A stretch of DNA of 21,755 nucleotides from an uncultured Thalassolituus sp. (GCA_913054055.1 CAJXIT010000015.1:1-21755); one strand, 5' to 3'. Counted from the stretch's first letter, positions 1 through 7,056 are shown. Program-made: numbers and translations. The notes: generated by a model from the sequence alone, not told the origin.

Positions 1-57
1 GGGGCAGGTAAATACGTGAGTATTGATTATTATATCAATAGAAAATTTGCTCTCTAA
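1..57 (+). CDS. C-terminal tail of an upstream gene (partial, unrecognised)
   Basis: The frame beginning at base 1 is open for 18 codons and ends with TAA at 55-57. The tail reads GAGKYVSIDYYINRKFAL, and the other two forward frames stop earlier. A strong intrinsic terminator follows 28 bases later, which fits the 3' end of a real plus-strand gene. The fragment is too short to assign to a family. It could also be a chance open stretch. Confidence 0.4.
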   Translation, partial: GAGKYVSIDYYINRKFAL

Positions 58-85
58 ATACTGTTAATTTTTTGAATTCATGACA

Positions 86-112
86 AGCCGAGATCCCTAT
101 CTCGGCTTTTTT
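86..112 (+). terminator. Intrinsic terminator of the upstream gene
   Basis: A perfect 9-bp stem (AGCCGAGAT at 86-94, ATCTCGGCT at 99-107) encloses the loop CCCT and is followed by a run of T. It isolates the porin gene from upstream transcription. Confidence 0.85.
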
Positions 113-205
113 GTATGGGATTAGCTTGTTTACGTCATAAGTGTGCAAAAAAACCTCCATAGACTATATTTAGGCTGCGTAAATGGCGTATAAATGCAGT
201 TGACG

Positions 206-219
206 GGTGAATATTCACC
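206..219. repeat. 14-bp perfect palindrome upstream of the porin
   Basis: GGTGAATATTCACC reads the same on both strands. It lies about 110 bases before the porin start and just upstream of the Pho-like boxes, a position suited to a regulator site. About one such palindrome is expected by chance in a window of this size, so only its location makes it notable. Confidence 0.4.
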
Positions 220-252
220 AAATCTTCATGAATATGTCACAAAAGTGTAGAA

Positions 253-295
253 ATGTAATAAAACTGTCACAAAGGTTTTGTAATATTTCTGTCAC
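253..295 (+). promoter_or_regulatory. Two Pho-box-like elements and candidate -10 for the porin promoter
   Basis: Two 18-bp elements show the 7-4-7 layout of PhoB boxes. Box 1 is ATGTAAT-AAAA-CTGTCAC at 253-270 and box 2 is TTGTAAT-ATTT-CTGTCAC at 278-295. The E. coli consensus is CTGTCAT, a 4-bp AT spacer, then CTGTCAT. Each box has a near-perfect right half and a left half with two changes. A -10-like TAATAT at 281-286 starts 10 bp after box 1, the usual spacing for PhoB-activated promoters, which lack a normal -35. It would start transcription near 293, about 34 bases before the porin ATG. Box 2 overlaps the -10, so its role is unclear. Control by PhoB is inferred. Confidence 0.55.
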
Positions 296-326
296 TTACA
301 AACAAAACAAAAAAGGTAGCAATACT

Positions 327-1220
327 ATGAAGAAGCCCCTAATCCTTGCAGTTGCAGCAATGGCCCTAACAGCTGGCGCGCAAGCTGAGTCTAAGTTTTA
401 CGGTAAAATGAATGTATCCACATCATACGATGATGGGTCAGAGGCACTTGTCCTAAGCAGTAATGCAAGTCGTTTGGGTGTTAAAGGTAGTGAGGACCTA
501 GGTTCTGTTAAAGTGATTTACCAAGCAGAATATGAAACTGATATTGATGGTGATAGTGGCGGTACTCCATTTAAACAACGTGATGCTTATGTTGGTTTAT
601 CTTATGGTGATATGGGTACTGTTAAGATGGGTGTCATGGATACCCCCCTTAAAAAGTCTCAGGGTAAATTTGATTTGTTTAATGATGTAGTAGACTTTAA
701 AAATATTTTAGATGGTGAAAATCGAGTTGGTAATTCCATCAATTATACCACTGCTAAAATGGGTTCTATTCAGGCTTCTGTAACTGCTGTTCTAGGTGAA
801 GGTAGTACCGATGGATATTCTGCGAATGTTGTATTCAAACAAGGTGATTTGTATGCAGCTGTTGCAGTTGATACAAATATCCCTGGTAAAGAAGAGCAAG
901 TAGTTCGTGCAACTGCGATTTATTCAATGGGTGATATGCGTTTTGGTGCCTTAATCAATAACGTTGATACTGATGATACATCGGTTGGTGGTGATGAATT
1001 AGGCTTTGCTGTTAACGCCTCTATGAAAATGGGTAGCAATAAAGCTAAGGTTCAATTTGAATCAGGTGATCAAAAAGCAGCTGGTGCAACAAGCTTATCT
1101 TTTGGTGTTGATCATAAGTTAGCTAAATCTACTAAAGCATTCGGATTAGTAAACCTTTCCGGTGCTGATGGTGTTGATGATGCAACAGCAATAGCGGTTG
1201 GCCTTGAACACAAATTCTAA
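327..1220 (+). CDS. Outer-membrane general porin (Gram-negative porin family)
   Basis: The protein is 297 aa and should form a trimeric beta-barrel channel for small solutes. It begins with a clear signal peptide, MKKPLILAVAAMALTAGAQA, cleaved before ESKFYGKMNVS. The mature part shows alternating strand patterns (KFYGKMNVSTSYDD, SRLGVKGSEDLG, RDAYVGLSYGDMGTVKMG) and ends in GLEHKF with the terminal Phe used for outer-membrane assembly. ATG 327 was chosen because it follows AAAAAGGTAG and opens the signal peptide. The frame stays open upstream to an ATG at 207, but that stretch has no signal-peptide character and overlaps the promoter elements. The gene is a single transcription unit with terminators on both sides. 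The Pho-like boxes suggest induction under phosphate limitation. Substrate specificity cannot be read from the sequence. Confidence 0.92.
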   Translation: MKKPLILAVAAMALTAGAQAESKFYGKMNVSTSYDDGSEALVLSSNASRLGVKGSEDLGSVKVIYQAEYETDIDGDSGGTPFKQRDAYVGLSYGDMGTVKMGVMDTPLKKSQGKFDLFNDVVDFKNILDGENRVGNSINYTTAKMGSIQASVTAVLGEGSTDGYSANVVFKQGDLYAAVAVDTNIPGKEEQVVRATAIYSMGDMRFGALINNVDTDDTSVGGDELGFAVNASMKMGSNKAKVQFESGDQKAAGATSLSFGVDHKLAKSTKAFGLVNLSGADGVDDATAIAVGLEHKF

Positions 1221-1240
1221 GCCAAACTTAGTATTTAATT

Positions 1241-1265
1241 AAAAGCCCCGTTAGGGGCTTTTTTT
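1241..1265 (+). terminator. Intrinsic terminator of the porin gene
   Basis: The stem AAAAGCCCC / GGGGCTTTT with loop GTTA lies 20 bases after the porin stop and runs into a T tract. Confidence 0.92.
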
Positions 1266-1294
1266 ATGCCTGATGAAAATCCCACAAAAACCCA

Positions 1295-1323
1295 TTGAGT
1301 TTGGTTGGGGCCACTGATTTAAT
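1295..1323 (+). promoter_or_regulatory. Candidate sigma-70 promoter of mlaA
   Basis: TTGAGT at 1295-1300 and TTTAAT at 1318-1323 are separated by 17 bp. They lie just after the porin terminator and about 30 bases before the chosen mlaA start. Confidence 0.4.
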
Positions 1324-1351
1324 ATGCAGGCTTTTTAATGGACTGTATTTA

Positions 1352-2080
1352 ATGCGCTTTACATTACTCATTTCTGTATTTTTATCCTTTTCTGTTTTTG
1401 CAGGGGAAGAAGACCCTTGGGAAGAGTGGAATAGAGACGTGTTTGCGTTCAATGAAACCCTGGATCAATATGCTTTAAAACCGGTTGCCCAAGCCTATCG
1501 AAACGTGACCCCTGTGGTGGTGGATGACGCCATTACTAATGTGTTCAGTAACCTAGGTGAACCATTGATCGTTATTAACGACTTGGCACAAGGTAAGTTT
1601 TTGCAAGCGTTGTCGGATACTGGCCGTTTTATTGTGAATTCAACCATCGGAATATTAGGCATTTTTGATGTGGCTTCTCACATTGGGCTGGCTAAACACT
1701 CTGAAGACTTTGGGCAAACCTTGGGATATTGGGGGGTGCCTTCTGGCCCTTATGTGATGCTACCCGTGCTGGGCCCTAGTACAGTGCGTGATGCTGGCGG
1801 ATTTGCCATCGATACCTTTGCTTTAAGTGAAGCTGATCCCAAGGTGCACACCATAGATGACAGCCGAGCATACTACGGGACTATTTACGCTCAATATTTG
1901 GATGTTAGGGCTGACCTGATACCTGCAGAGGGCATTATATCTGGGGATCGCTATTCGTTTATCCGTAGCTTGTTTCTACAACGTAGAGATTTTCTTGTAA
2001 ATGATGGTCAAGTGACAATGGGATCGGATGATGGTTTTGACGAAGATTTCGAAGACGATTTTGAGGATGACGGGTTTTAA
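1352..2080 (+). CDS. mlaA: MlaA (VacJ) outer-membrane phospholipid-removal protein
   Basis: The 242-aa product matches MlaA, the outer-membrane component that removes mislocalised phospholipids from the outer leaflet and passes them to periplasmic MlaC. Family hallmarks run through the protein: DPWEEWNRDVFAFNETLD, GEPLIVINDLAQGKFLQAL, GRFIVNSTIGILGIFDVA and EDFGQTLGYWGVPSGPY. ATG 1352 opens a short signal peptide ending about SVFA/GEED; a TTG further upstream in frame adds residues without signal character. Unlike E. coli MlaA, no cysteine follows the signal peptide, so there is no lipobox. The tail is very acidic (DDGFDEDFEDDFEDDGF). The mla transporter genes are not in the window. Next to it lie PilZ and rssB-like genes, an order I recall from Pseudomonas. 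Confidence 0.92.
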   Translation: MRFTLLISVFLSFSVFAGEEDPWEEWNRDVFAFNETLDQYALKPVAQAYRNVTPVVVDDAITNVFSNLGEPLIVINDLAQGKFLQALSDTGRFIVNSTIGILGIFDVASHIGLAKHSEDFGQTLGYWGVPSGPYVMLPVLGPSTVRDAGGFAIDTFALSEADPKVHTIDDSRAYYGTIYAQYLDVRADLIPAEGIISGDRYSFIRSLFLQRRDFLVNDGQVTMGSDDGFDEDFEDDFEDDGF

Positions 2081-2113
2081 TCACTTTTGGCAATTCACCT
2101 TAAGTGATTAAAA
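2075..2113. terminator. Inverted repeat between convergent mlaA and PilZ genes
   Basis: The 12-bp perfect arms TTTTAATCACTT (2075-2086) and AAGTGATTAAAA (2102-2113) flank a 15-base loop, and the left arm contains the mlaA stop. The arms are AT-rich, with a short T run on both strands. A weak bidirectional terminator is the likeliest role. Confidence 0.45.
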
Positions 2114-2140
2114 CAGAGATAGATATCAGGCTGTTTATGG

Positions 2141-2437
2141 CTAGCCAAGTAATTCAATAATTTCAGCCCCGTAATAATTCACGTCGCCGTCTTCCATAAT
2201 ACGTTTAATACGAATACACGCATTTAATGGTTCAAATTGATTTTGGTAAGAGGGTAAAAACGCCACAGCCTCATCACCAACGGCTAGGGTTTCAGAGCTT
2301 TCAATGCACATACCTGTTCCGCTTAAGTCCACGCATTTGCAAGAGATTGTTCGGTTATCTAAAGTCAGCGTCAGCGGTGTCTCCACGCGCATTCTAATAT
2401 AGTCACGTTTTTCTTCGTAGGCGGCGGCTAGGTTCAT
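2141..2437 (-). CDS. Small PilZ-domain protein, probable cyclic-di-GMP receptor
   Basis: The 98-aa protein is essentially a single PilZ domain. The RxxxR motif lies at residues 11-15 (RDYIR) and the D/NxSxxG motif at 37-42 (DLSGTG); these are the two ligand-contact signatures of cyclic-di-GMP-binding PilZ domains, and both are intact. There is no signal peptide, membrane segment or second domain, so it is likely a cytoplasmic adaptor. The start MNLAAAYEEK was chosen because AGAGGA stands 9 bases upstream; a longer in-frame reading adds nine residues and lacks such a site. It is convergent with mlaA and divergent from the rssB-like gene, whose response regulator may share its signalling context. 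Its partner is unknown. Confidence 0.85.
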   Translation of the reverse strand: MNLAAAYEEKRDYIRMRVETPLTLTLDNRTISCKCVDLSGTGMCIESSETLAVGDEAVAFLPSYQNQFEPLNACIRIKRIMEDGDVNYYGAEIIELLG

Positions 2438-2466
2438 TATTATTATTCCTCTTCCAGTGGCCAAAG

Positions 2467-2494
2467 GTTTTATCCTGTGAACTCACTTTGTCAA
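2467..2494 (-). promoter_or_regulatory. Candidate sigma-70 promoter of the PilZ gene
   Basis: On the minus strand a perfect -35 TTGACA (2494-2489) is followed after 16 bp by TAAAAC (2472-2467). Transcription would start about 23 bases before the PilZ start codon. Confidence 0.45.
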
Positions 2495-2538
2495 AGATTG
2501 GTTAATGTTTCAACTATCCTTGTTACTTAAGCAAAAAC

Positions 2539-2554
2539 TGTGACAATTCGCACA
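2539..2554. promoter_or_regulatory. CRP/Vfr-like site between pilZ and rssB
   Basis: TGTGA-CAATTC-GCACA matches the CRP consensus TGTGA-N6-TCACA with one change. It lies between the two divergent genes, about 45 bases upstream of the PilZ -35. No regulator gene is in the window, so this is a motif match only. Confidence 0.3.
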
Positions 2555-2671
2555 CTATTTAATCGAAATTAGTTCCAATGCATGATGGATTAGGCATGAT
2601 AAAGACAGTTGCGAAGAACCATTTGGCCATGTAAGGTGGCCCTCGAAAATAATAAGATGTGATCCAGCCTA

Positions 2672-3853
2672 ATGGATGAATTAAGCGGTCGAATACTGGT
2701 TATAGATGATGAAGCCATTGTCAGAGACAGTATCGTTGCCTACCTAGAAGACAGCGGCTTTGATGTATTAGAAGCTGAAAATGGGCTAGAAGGAATTGCT
2801 TGCTTTAATAGTCAGCAACCTGATCTAGTGCTTTGTGACCTTCGAATGCCATCGATGGATGGATTAGCCGTCCTTAAAGAAATTAATGCTTCCAATCCAT
2901 CCACACCCTTTATTGTGGTTTCTGGCGCCGGTGTTATGGCAGATGTGGTTGAAGCTTTGCGTTTAGGCGCCAGCGATTACCTAATTAAACCGATTATTGA
3001 TTTAGAAGTGCTTGAGCACAGTGTGGTTAGAAACTTAAAGCAACTGCGCTTACTGGAAGAAAATCAGGCTTACCGTCACAAGTTAGAAGAAAATAACGCC
3101 GTACTTGAGCATCGCCTAGAAGAGTTAAGATTAGACCAGCAGGCTGGTCGAGAGGTGCAAAAGCGCATGTTGCCTGAAGATCAGGCGCAAATAGACGGCA
3201 TTGAATTTAACTATCACATCATTCCTAGCCTATATTTAAGTGGCGACTTTGTAGATTACTTTCCCATTACGGCCAATAAGGTTGTATTTTTTGTTGCAGA
3301 TGTCAGTGGTCACGGTGCTTCATCGGCATTTATCACAGTATTATTGAAGAATTTAAGTAACAGGCTGAGGCGTAATTTAAAGCGTCAGTCCAGCGATGAT
3401 TTAATGACGCCCCATAAAGTGATTCATCGTATTAATAAAGAGCTAGTGGATGCAAAACTAGGTAAGCATGTGAGCTTATTCTGGGGTATGATTGATCTAC
3501 CGTCTCATCAGATGTCATATAGTGTAGCGGGTCAGTTTCCCATGCCGATTTTAAAGAATCAGCATGGTGTACAATACTTAACCGGTTGCAGTCAGCCTGC
3601 GGGTTTGTTTGCAGAAGCTGAATACGAAACGTACAGCATTGAGCTAGGTCGCAGTTTTGATTTGATTGCGGTTTCAGATGGTATTTTAGAAGTTATGCCA
3701 GAAACCAGTTTGGCAGAAAAAGAAGCGTGCTTGCTTTCATGGGTAGAGCAAGGTGTGTTAACAGTAGAAAACTTGGAAAATTTATTAAAGTTCCAAGATG
3801 GCAAAGAAATTCCTGACGATATAACTTTGCTAACACTTTCTAGGACAGAATAA
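2672..3853 (+). CDS. rssB: Response regulator with PP2C-type phosphatase output (RssB family)
   Basis: The 393-aa protein has a receiver domain at about residues 5-125 (acidic D12 D13, phospho-acceptor D56 in CDLRMP, S84, K106), a helical linker of heptad character at 121-160, and a PP2C/SpoIIE-like phosphatase domain at about 165-393. The phosphatase metal-binding motifs look intact: GDFVD 191-195, ADVSGHG 209-215, SDG 335-337 and PDD 381-383. E. coli RssB has the same architecture with a degenerate phosphatase. Here the likely job is dephosphorylating the STAS protein encoded 2 bases downstream, in a partner-switching circuit that frees or traps a sigma regulator. No histidine-kinase-like anti-sigma factor is encoded nearby. 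From memory, the pair resembles Pseudomonas RssB/RssC and HsbR/HsbA. Assignment to the RssB branch is inference. Confidence 0.85.
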   Translation: MDELSGRILVIDDEAIVRDSIVAYLEDSGFDVLEAENGLEGIACFNSQQPDLVLCDLRMPSMDGLAVLKEINASNPSTPFIVVSGAGVMADVVEALRLGASDYLIKPIIDLEVLEHSVVRNLKQLRLLEENQAYRHKLEENNAVLEHRLEELRLDQQAGREVQKRMLPEDQAQIDGIEFNYHIIPSLYLSGDFVDYFPITANKVVFFVADVSGHGASSAFITVLLKNLSNRLRRNLKRQSSDDLMTPHKVIHRINKELVDAKLGKHVSLFWGMIDLPSHQMSYSVAGQFPMPILKNQHGVQYLTGCSQPAGLFAEAEYETYSIELGRSFDLIAVSDGILEVMPETSLAEKEACLLSWVEQGVLTVENLENLLKFQDGKEIPDDITLLTLSRTE

Positions 3854-3855
3854 AT

Positions 3856-4338
3856 ATGGATGCGGGAAAAATTCTCGTTGCGCAAAGCTTGGGCATATAC
3901 ATTGTTAAATTTATTGGCGATGTAAGGTTGAGCTTGTGCAGTACCTTAGATAAATACACTGATGAAATGTTTGAAGATGAAGCATTTAAAACAGTGATTA
4001 TTGATTTAACGGAAACTCAGTGCATCGATAGCACTTCACTAGGGCAATTAGCCAAGATTTCTATCTTGTATAAAAAGCTCTATGGTCAAGTTCCGACCAT
4101 AATTTCCACCAATGATGATATCAATCGAATTCTGAATAGCATGGGATTCGACAAGGTGTTTTATATTGTCAAAGAGTTGGTTTCAAAAGTGGAGCATTTA
4201 GATGAGTTGCCAGTGGAGGCAGCTGATGAAGCTGAAGTAAAAAACCGTGTTTTAGAAGCGCATAAGTTTTTGATGGATATGAATCAAAATAATCGTGATG
4301 CGTTCCAAGATTTAGTAAACAGTTTAGAAGATAGTTAA
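3856..4338 (+). CDS. rssC: STAS-domain anti-anti-sigma factor (RssC/HsbA-like)
   Basis: The first ~110 of 160 residues form a STAS domain of the SpoIIAA type. The conserved turn reads IDSTSLG at 57-63, placing Ser59 at the position phosphorylated in SpoIIAA. The last ~50 residues are a charged helical extension (AEVKNRVLEAHKFLMDMNQN) not found in minimal STAS proteins. In partner-switching systems such a protein binds an anti-sigma kinase when unphosphorylated and is reactivated by a PP2C phosphatase, which here is the preceding gene. The intergenic gap is 2 bases, and gpsA follows after another 2, so co-translation is likely. The sigma or anti-sigma target is not visible. The symbol reflects resemblance and recalled gene order. 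Confidence 0.82.
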   Translation: MDAGKILVAQSLGIYIVKFIGDVRLSLCSTLDKYTDEMFEDEAFKTVIIDLTETQCIDSTSLGQLAKISILYKKLYGQVPTIISTNDDINRILNSMGFDKVFYIVKELVSKVEHLDELPVEAADEAEVKNRVLEAHKFLMDMNQNNRDAFQDLVNSLEDS

Positions 4339-4340
4339 TC

Positions 4341-5375
4341 ATGGCCTCAGAAGTAAACGTACAAAAAGCCACAGTATTAGGTGGCGGCAGTTTTGGTACC
4401 GCAGTGGCCAATATCTTAGCTGAGAACGGGTTTCAAGTTAATTTATGGATGCGTAATGAGCAGACCATAAGTGAAATCGCACAAATCCGCGAAAACAAAC
4501 AATATCTTCCCGGTGTTAAATTACATGACAACATCACCGCAACCAATGATTTAGAAGGTGCCATTACGGGTGCAGTGGCTTTGTTTTATGCCATCCCAAG
4601 TAAGTCTTTCAGAGAGCTTGTTAATCGCACCGTTGATTATGTCAGCAAAGAACAAATGCTGATCAGTACCACAAAAGGAATTGAGCCTGAGGGATTTAAC
4701 CTAATGAGCGATATTCTAAAGGGCACCTTCCCAGCAAACCCGGTGGGTGTGATCAGTGGGCCTAACTTGGCAAAAGAAATTGGCCAACGTCAATTAGCCG
4801 CGACTGTCATCGCTAGTAAAGATAAGCGACTACGTGACTTTATTCAAAAGAGCTTAAGTTGTGATTTTTTCCGTGTATATGTTAATGCTGATATGTACGG
4901 GGTTGAACTAGGTGGGGCGCTAAAAAATATTTACGCTATCATCACTGGTTTAGCAGCTGCATTAGGCTTTGGTGAAAATACCAAGGCCATGCTAATCACA
5001 CGAAGTCTGGCTGAAATGAGCCGTTTTGCGGTTTCTCAAGGTGCCAACCCAATGACCTTTTTAGGGTTAGCTGGAGTAGGTGACTTGGTTGCCACGTGTG
5101 TGTCTCCTTTAAGCCGTAATTATCGTGTGGGTTACGCCGTGGGTAAGGGTGAAAGTTTGGAACAAGCCATTGAATCTTTAGGTGAAGTGGCAGAAGGCAT
5201 TAACACGCTTAAATATATCTACAGTGAAGCCAATGAAATTGAAATCTACATGCCATTGGTAAACGCTTTGTATTCTGTGTTATTTGATGGTGCTGATGTG
5301 ACTCAATTATCCTCGTCGCTTATGACAGGTGAATATAATACTGATGTGGAATTCTCATTGCCTAGAGGGGCATAA
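4341..5375 (+). CDS. gpsA: Glycerol-3-phosphate dehydrogenase [NAD(P)+]
   Basis: This cytoplasmic enzyme reduces dihydroxyacetone phosphate to sn-glycerol 3-phosphate, the backbone precursor for phospholipids. At 344 aa it has the normal family length. The N-terminal Rossmann loop reads GGGSFGTA at 14-21. Further conserved blocks are STTKGIEPEG, GPNLAKEI, GVELGGALKNIYAI (containing the catalytic lysine region), AGVGDLVATC and SPLSRNYRVG. It starts 2 bases after the STAS gene and is followed 2 bases later by a DUF4389 gene. Lying in the middle of a signalling-gene operon is notable, because membrane-lipid precursor supply would share transcripts with the partner-switching proteins. Confidence 0.97.
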   Translation: MASEVNVQKATVLGGGSFGTAVANILAENGFQVNLWMRNEQTISEIAQIRENKQYLPGVKLHDNITATNDLEGAITGAVALFYAIPSKSFRELVNRTVDYVSKEQMLISTTKGIEPEGFNLMSDILKGTFPANPVGVISGPNLAKEIGQRQLAATVIASKDKRLRDFIQKSLSCDFFRVYVNADMYGVELGGALKNIYAIITGLAAALGFGENTKAMLITRSLAEMSRFAVSQGANPMTFLGLAGVGDLVATCVSPLSRNYRVGYAVGKGESLEQAIESLGEVAEGINTLKYIYSEANEIEIYMPLVNALYSVLFDGADVTQLSSSLMTGEYNTDVEFSLPRGA

Positions 5376-5377
5376 CA

Positions 5378-5692
5378 ATGGAAAAGAACTGGAAGGATAA
5401 TTTACAGTCAGAGTCGTTTTGGCTACGCAGTTTGTTCATGTTGTTATTTTTTATCGTTTATCGAATTGTCGACTTAGTGGTATTACTGGTTGCAGTGTGC
5501 CAATGGTTTTATGTGTTGCTAACGGGTGATGCGAATGCAAGCCTAAGCCGATTTGCTGGCGGGTTGGCTAATTATGTAGCCCAAATCATTAACTACTTAA
5601 GCTATAACTCCGAGGAAAAACCCTTCCCTTTTAATGACTGGCCTGCCGCTGAAACTAAAGTAGAAGGGTCAATAGAAGATCAATCAAAGTAA
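5378..5692 (+). CDS. DUF4389 small membrane protein
   Basis: The 104-aa protein has two hydrophobic segments, about residues 17-50 (SLFMLLFFIVYRIVDLVVLLVAVCQWFYVLL, probably an interrupted pair of helices) and a weaker amphipathic stretch near 60-75. The pattern of a Trp-rich start, an LLTGDANASLSRFAGGLANYVAQIINYL block and a C-terminal PFPFNDWP motif matches the DUF4389 family, whose function is unknown. From memory, this family sits next to gpsA and sixA in Pseudomonas as well, so the linkage seems conserved. It is probably an inner-membrane protein. Confidence 0.75.
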   Translation: MEKNWKDNLQSESFWLRSLFMLLFFIVYRIVDLVVLLVAVCQWFYVLLTGDANASLSRFAGGLANYVAQIINYLSYNSEEKPFPFNDWPAAETKVEGSIEDQSK

Positions 5693-5693
5693 C

Positions 5694-6158
5694 ATGCATA
5701 CCTTGTATGTTATGCGTCACGGGCAGGCTGAATCGTCAGCGCCTTCAGATGAACTTCGTAATTTAACCCCGTTTGGGGTTGAGCAAGTCAATCTAAATGC
5801 CCGGCAAAACCTTTCAAATAAAGTATTTGATTATGTATTTGTTAGTCCGTATTTAAGGGCTCAACAAACATGGGATACCATTAAACAACATCAAGTAACC
5901 TTTAAGCAGTGTCACACCGTAGATTGGATTACACCAGATGTGCCTACTCAGCCTACCTTGGATAATTTGGTGGCTTTAGAAGGCGAATCTTTGTCCGTAT
6001 TGCTAGTGTGCCATCAAACATTTGCAGGTCGATTATCAACTCACCTATGTGGTGGTCCCTCTCATGGCATTCATGTGGATACTGCGGCCATTGTGCATAT
6101 TGAAACAGAGGTTTTTGCATCCCAATGCGGAACGCTAATCAATATATACGCTCACTGA
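5694..6158 (+). CDS. sixA: Phosphohistidine phosphatase SixA
   Basis: The 154-aa protein belongs to the histidine-phosphatase superfamily. The catalytic RHG motif is at 8-10, with His9 as phospho-acceptor, and the companion residues SPYLRAQQT (51-59) and VCHQ (His107) are present. The short length is typical of SixA, which in E. coli dephosphorylates phosphohistidine on signalling or phosphotransferase proteins such as ArcB and NPr. The start follows the DUF4389 stop by a single base. The gene overlaps the next one by 34 bases. Its target here is unknown; a link to the response regulator at the head of the operon is possible but speculative. Confidence 0.88.
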   Translation: MHTLYVMRHGQAESSAPSDELRNLTPFGVEQVNLNARQNLSNKVFDYVFVSPYLRAQQTWDTIKQHQVTFKQCHTVDWITPDVPTQPTLDNLVALEGESLSVLLVCHQTFAGRLSTHLCGGPSHGIHVDTAAIVHIETEVFASQCGTLINIYAH

Positions 6159-7018
6159 TCCTCGTATCACTTCTTTTTTTAACTTCGTTCAGCTCTCACG
6201 GGGATGTAGGTGCAGGGCTACTTTGGCGAATACATAAGCCTCAACAACCCGTTAGCTATTTGTTTGGCACCATTCATGTGGATGATAAGCGAGTTAAGCA
6301 ATTAAACTCTAATATCAAGCGACGCTTTGATGAGGCAAAAACGTTGTGCTTAGAAATTTTACCTGATCGCCAAACTCAGGTGGGCATCGGGCTGGCGATG
6401 TTGTTGCCTGAAGATGCGTCATTGCATGATATTTTAGGGGAGGCATTGTTCACCCGATTAAGTTTAGAATTAAATCGTGTGGGTATCAGTCCTTTAGAAG
6501 CGGATCGTTTAAAGCCCTGGGCTGCCATGATTGTCTTAAGCCGCCCTGAAAGCACAGGAGGTTATGCACTTGATGAGCAATTGTATCATTGGGGGAATTA
6601 TCAATATAAACGTTTGTGTGCCTTAGAAACCTTGCAAGAACAGCTATCCATATTTGATGAATTAAATCACGATGATCAAATCTCTTTACTAGAAGATACA
6701 TTAGAAAATGTATCCGAGCTTAAAGATTTAAATGAAGCGCTTATCTTGGCGTATCTTTCAGGCAATTTAGATGAGATTTATCGTCATAGCTTAAATATGG
6801 AAACAGGAAACAGTGAACTGGCTAAGCGATTGCGTGAAAGCTTAATTGATAAGCGCAATTTATTAATGGCCAAACGTGTGATACCGGTTTTGAAAAAAGG
6901 CAATGCCTTTATTGCTGTGGGAGCACTGCACTTGCCAGGTCAAAAAGGGCTGTTGCAGTTGTTAAGAGACGAAGGTTATATTGTGACTTCCCCCAGTATC
7001 CCAGTGAGTCCTTGGTAA
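6125..7018 (+). CDS. TraB/GumN (TIKI-like) family protein, exported
   Basis: The 297-aa protein starts with a signal peptide (MRNANQYIRSLILVSLLFLTSFSSHG, cleaved before DVGAG) and then shows the TraB/PrgY/GumN fold. The N-terminal motif is LFGTIHVDD (GTIH at 48-51), and the C-terminal mirror motif is VGALHLPG (GALH at 266-269). These paired GxxH motifs form the metal site of the TIKI protease superfamily, so a periplasmic metallopeptidase is a reasonable guess, but bacterial members are poorly characterised. ATG 6125 lies inside sixA and gives a 34-base overlap. I kept it because the next part of the frame is already the signal peptide and no later start preserves it. Confidence 0.8.
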   Translation: MRNANQYIRSLILVSLLFLTSFSSHGDVGAGLLWRIHKPQQPVSYLFGTIHVDDKRVKQLNSNIKRRFDEAKTLCLEILPDRQTQVGIGLAMLLPEDASLHDILGEALFTRLSLELNRVGISPLEADRLKPWAAMIVLSRPESTGGYALDEQLYHWGNYQYKRLCALETLQEQLSIFDELNHDDQISLLEDTLENVSELKDLNEALILAYLSGNLDEIYRHSLNMETGNSELAKRLRESLIDKRNLLMAKRVIPVLKKGNAFIAVGALHLPGQKGLLQLLRDEGYIVTSPSIPVSPW

Positions 7019-7056
7019 GGATAACCATGAGAAACAATAATTAGTAAAGAAACTTG

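Noticed and set aside
207..326. N-terminal extension of the porin starting at ATG 207
   Set aside because: It lacks signal-peptide character, overlaps the Pho-like boxes and palindrome, and ATG 327 has a good ribosome-binding site and begins a textbook signal peptide.
7027..7044. Five-codon frame ATG-AGA-AAC-AAT-AAT-stop between the TraB/GumN and hydrolase genes
   Set aside because: It is too short to support as a leader peptide, and no associated hairpin or regulatory logic is visible.
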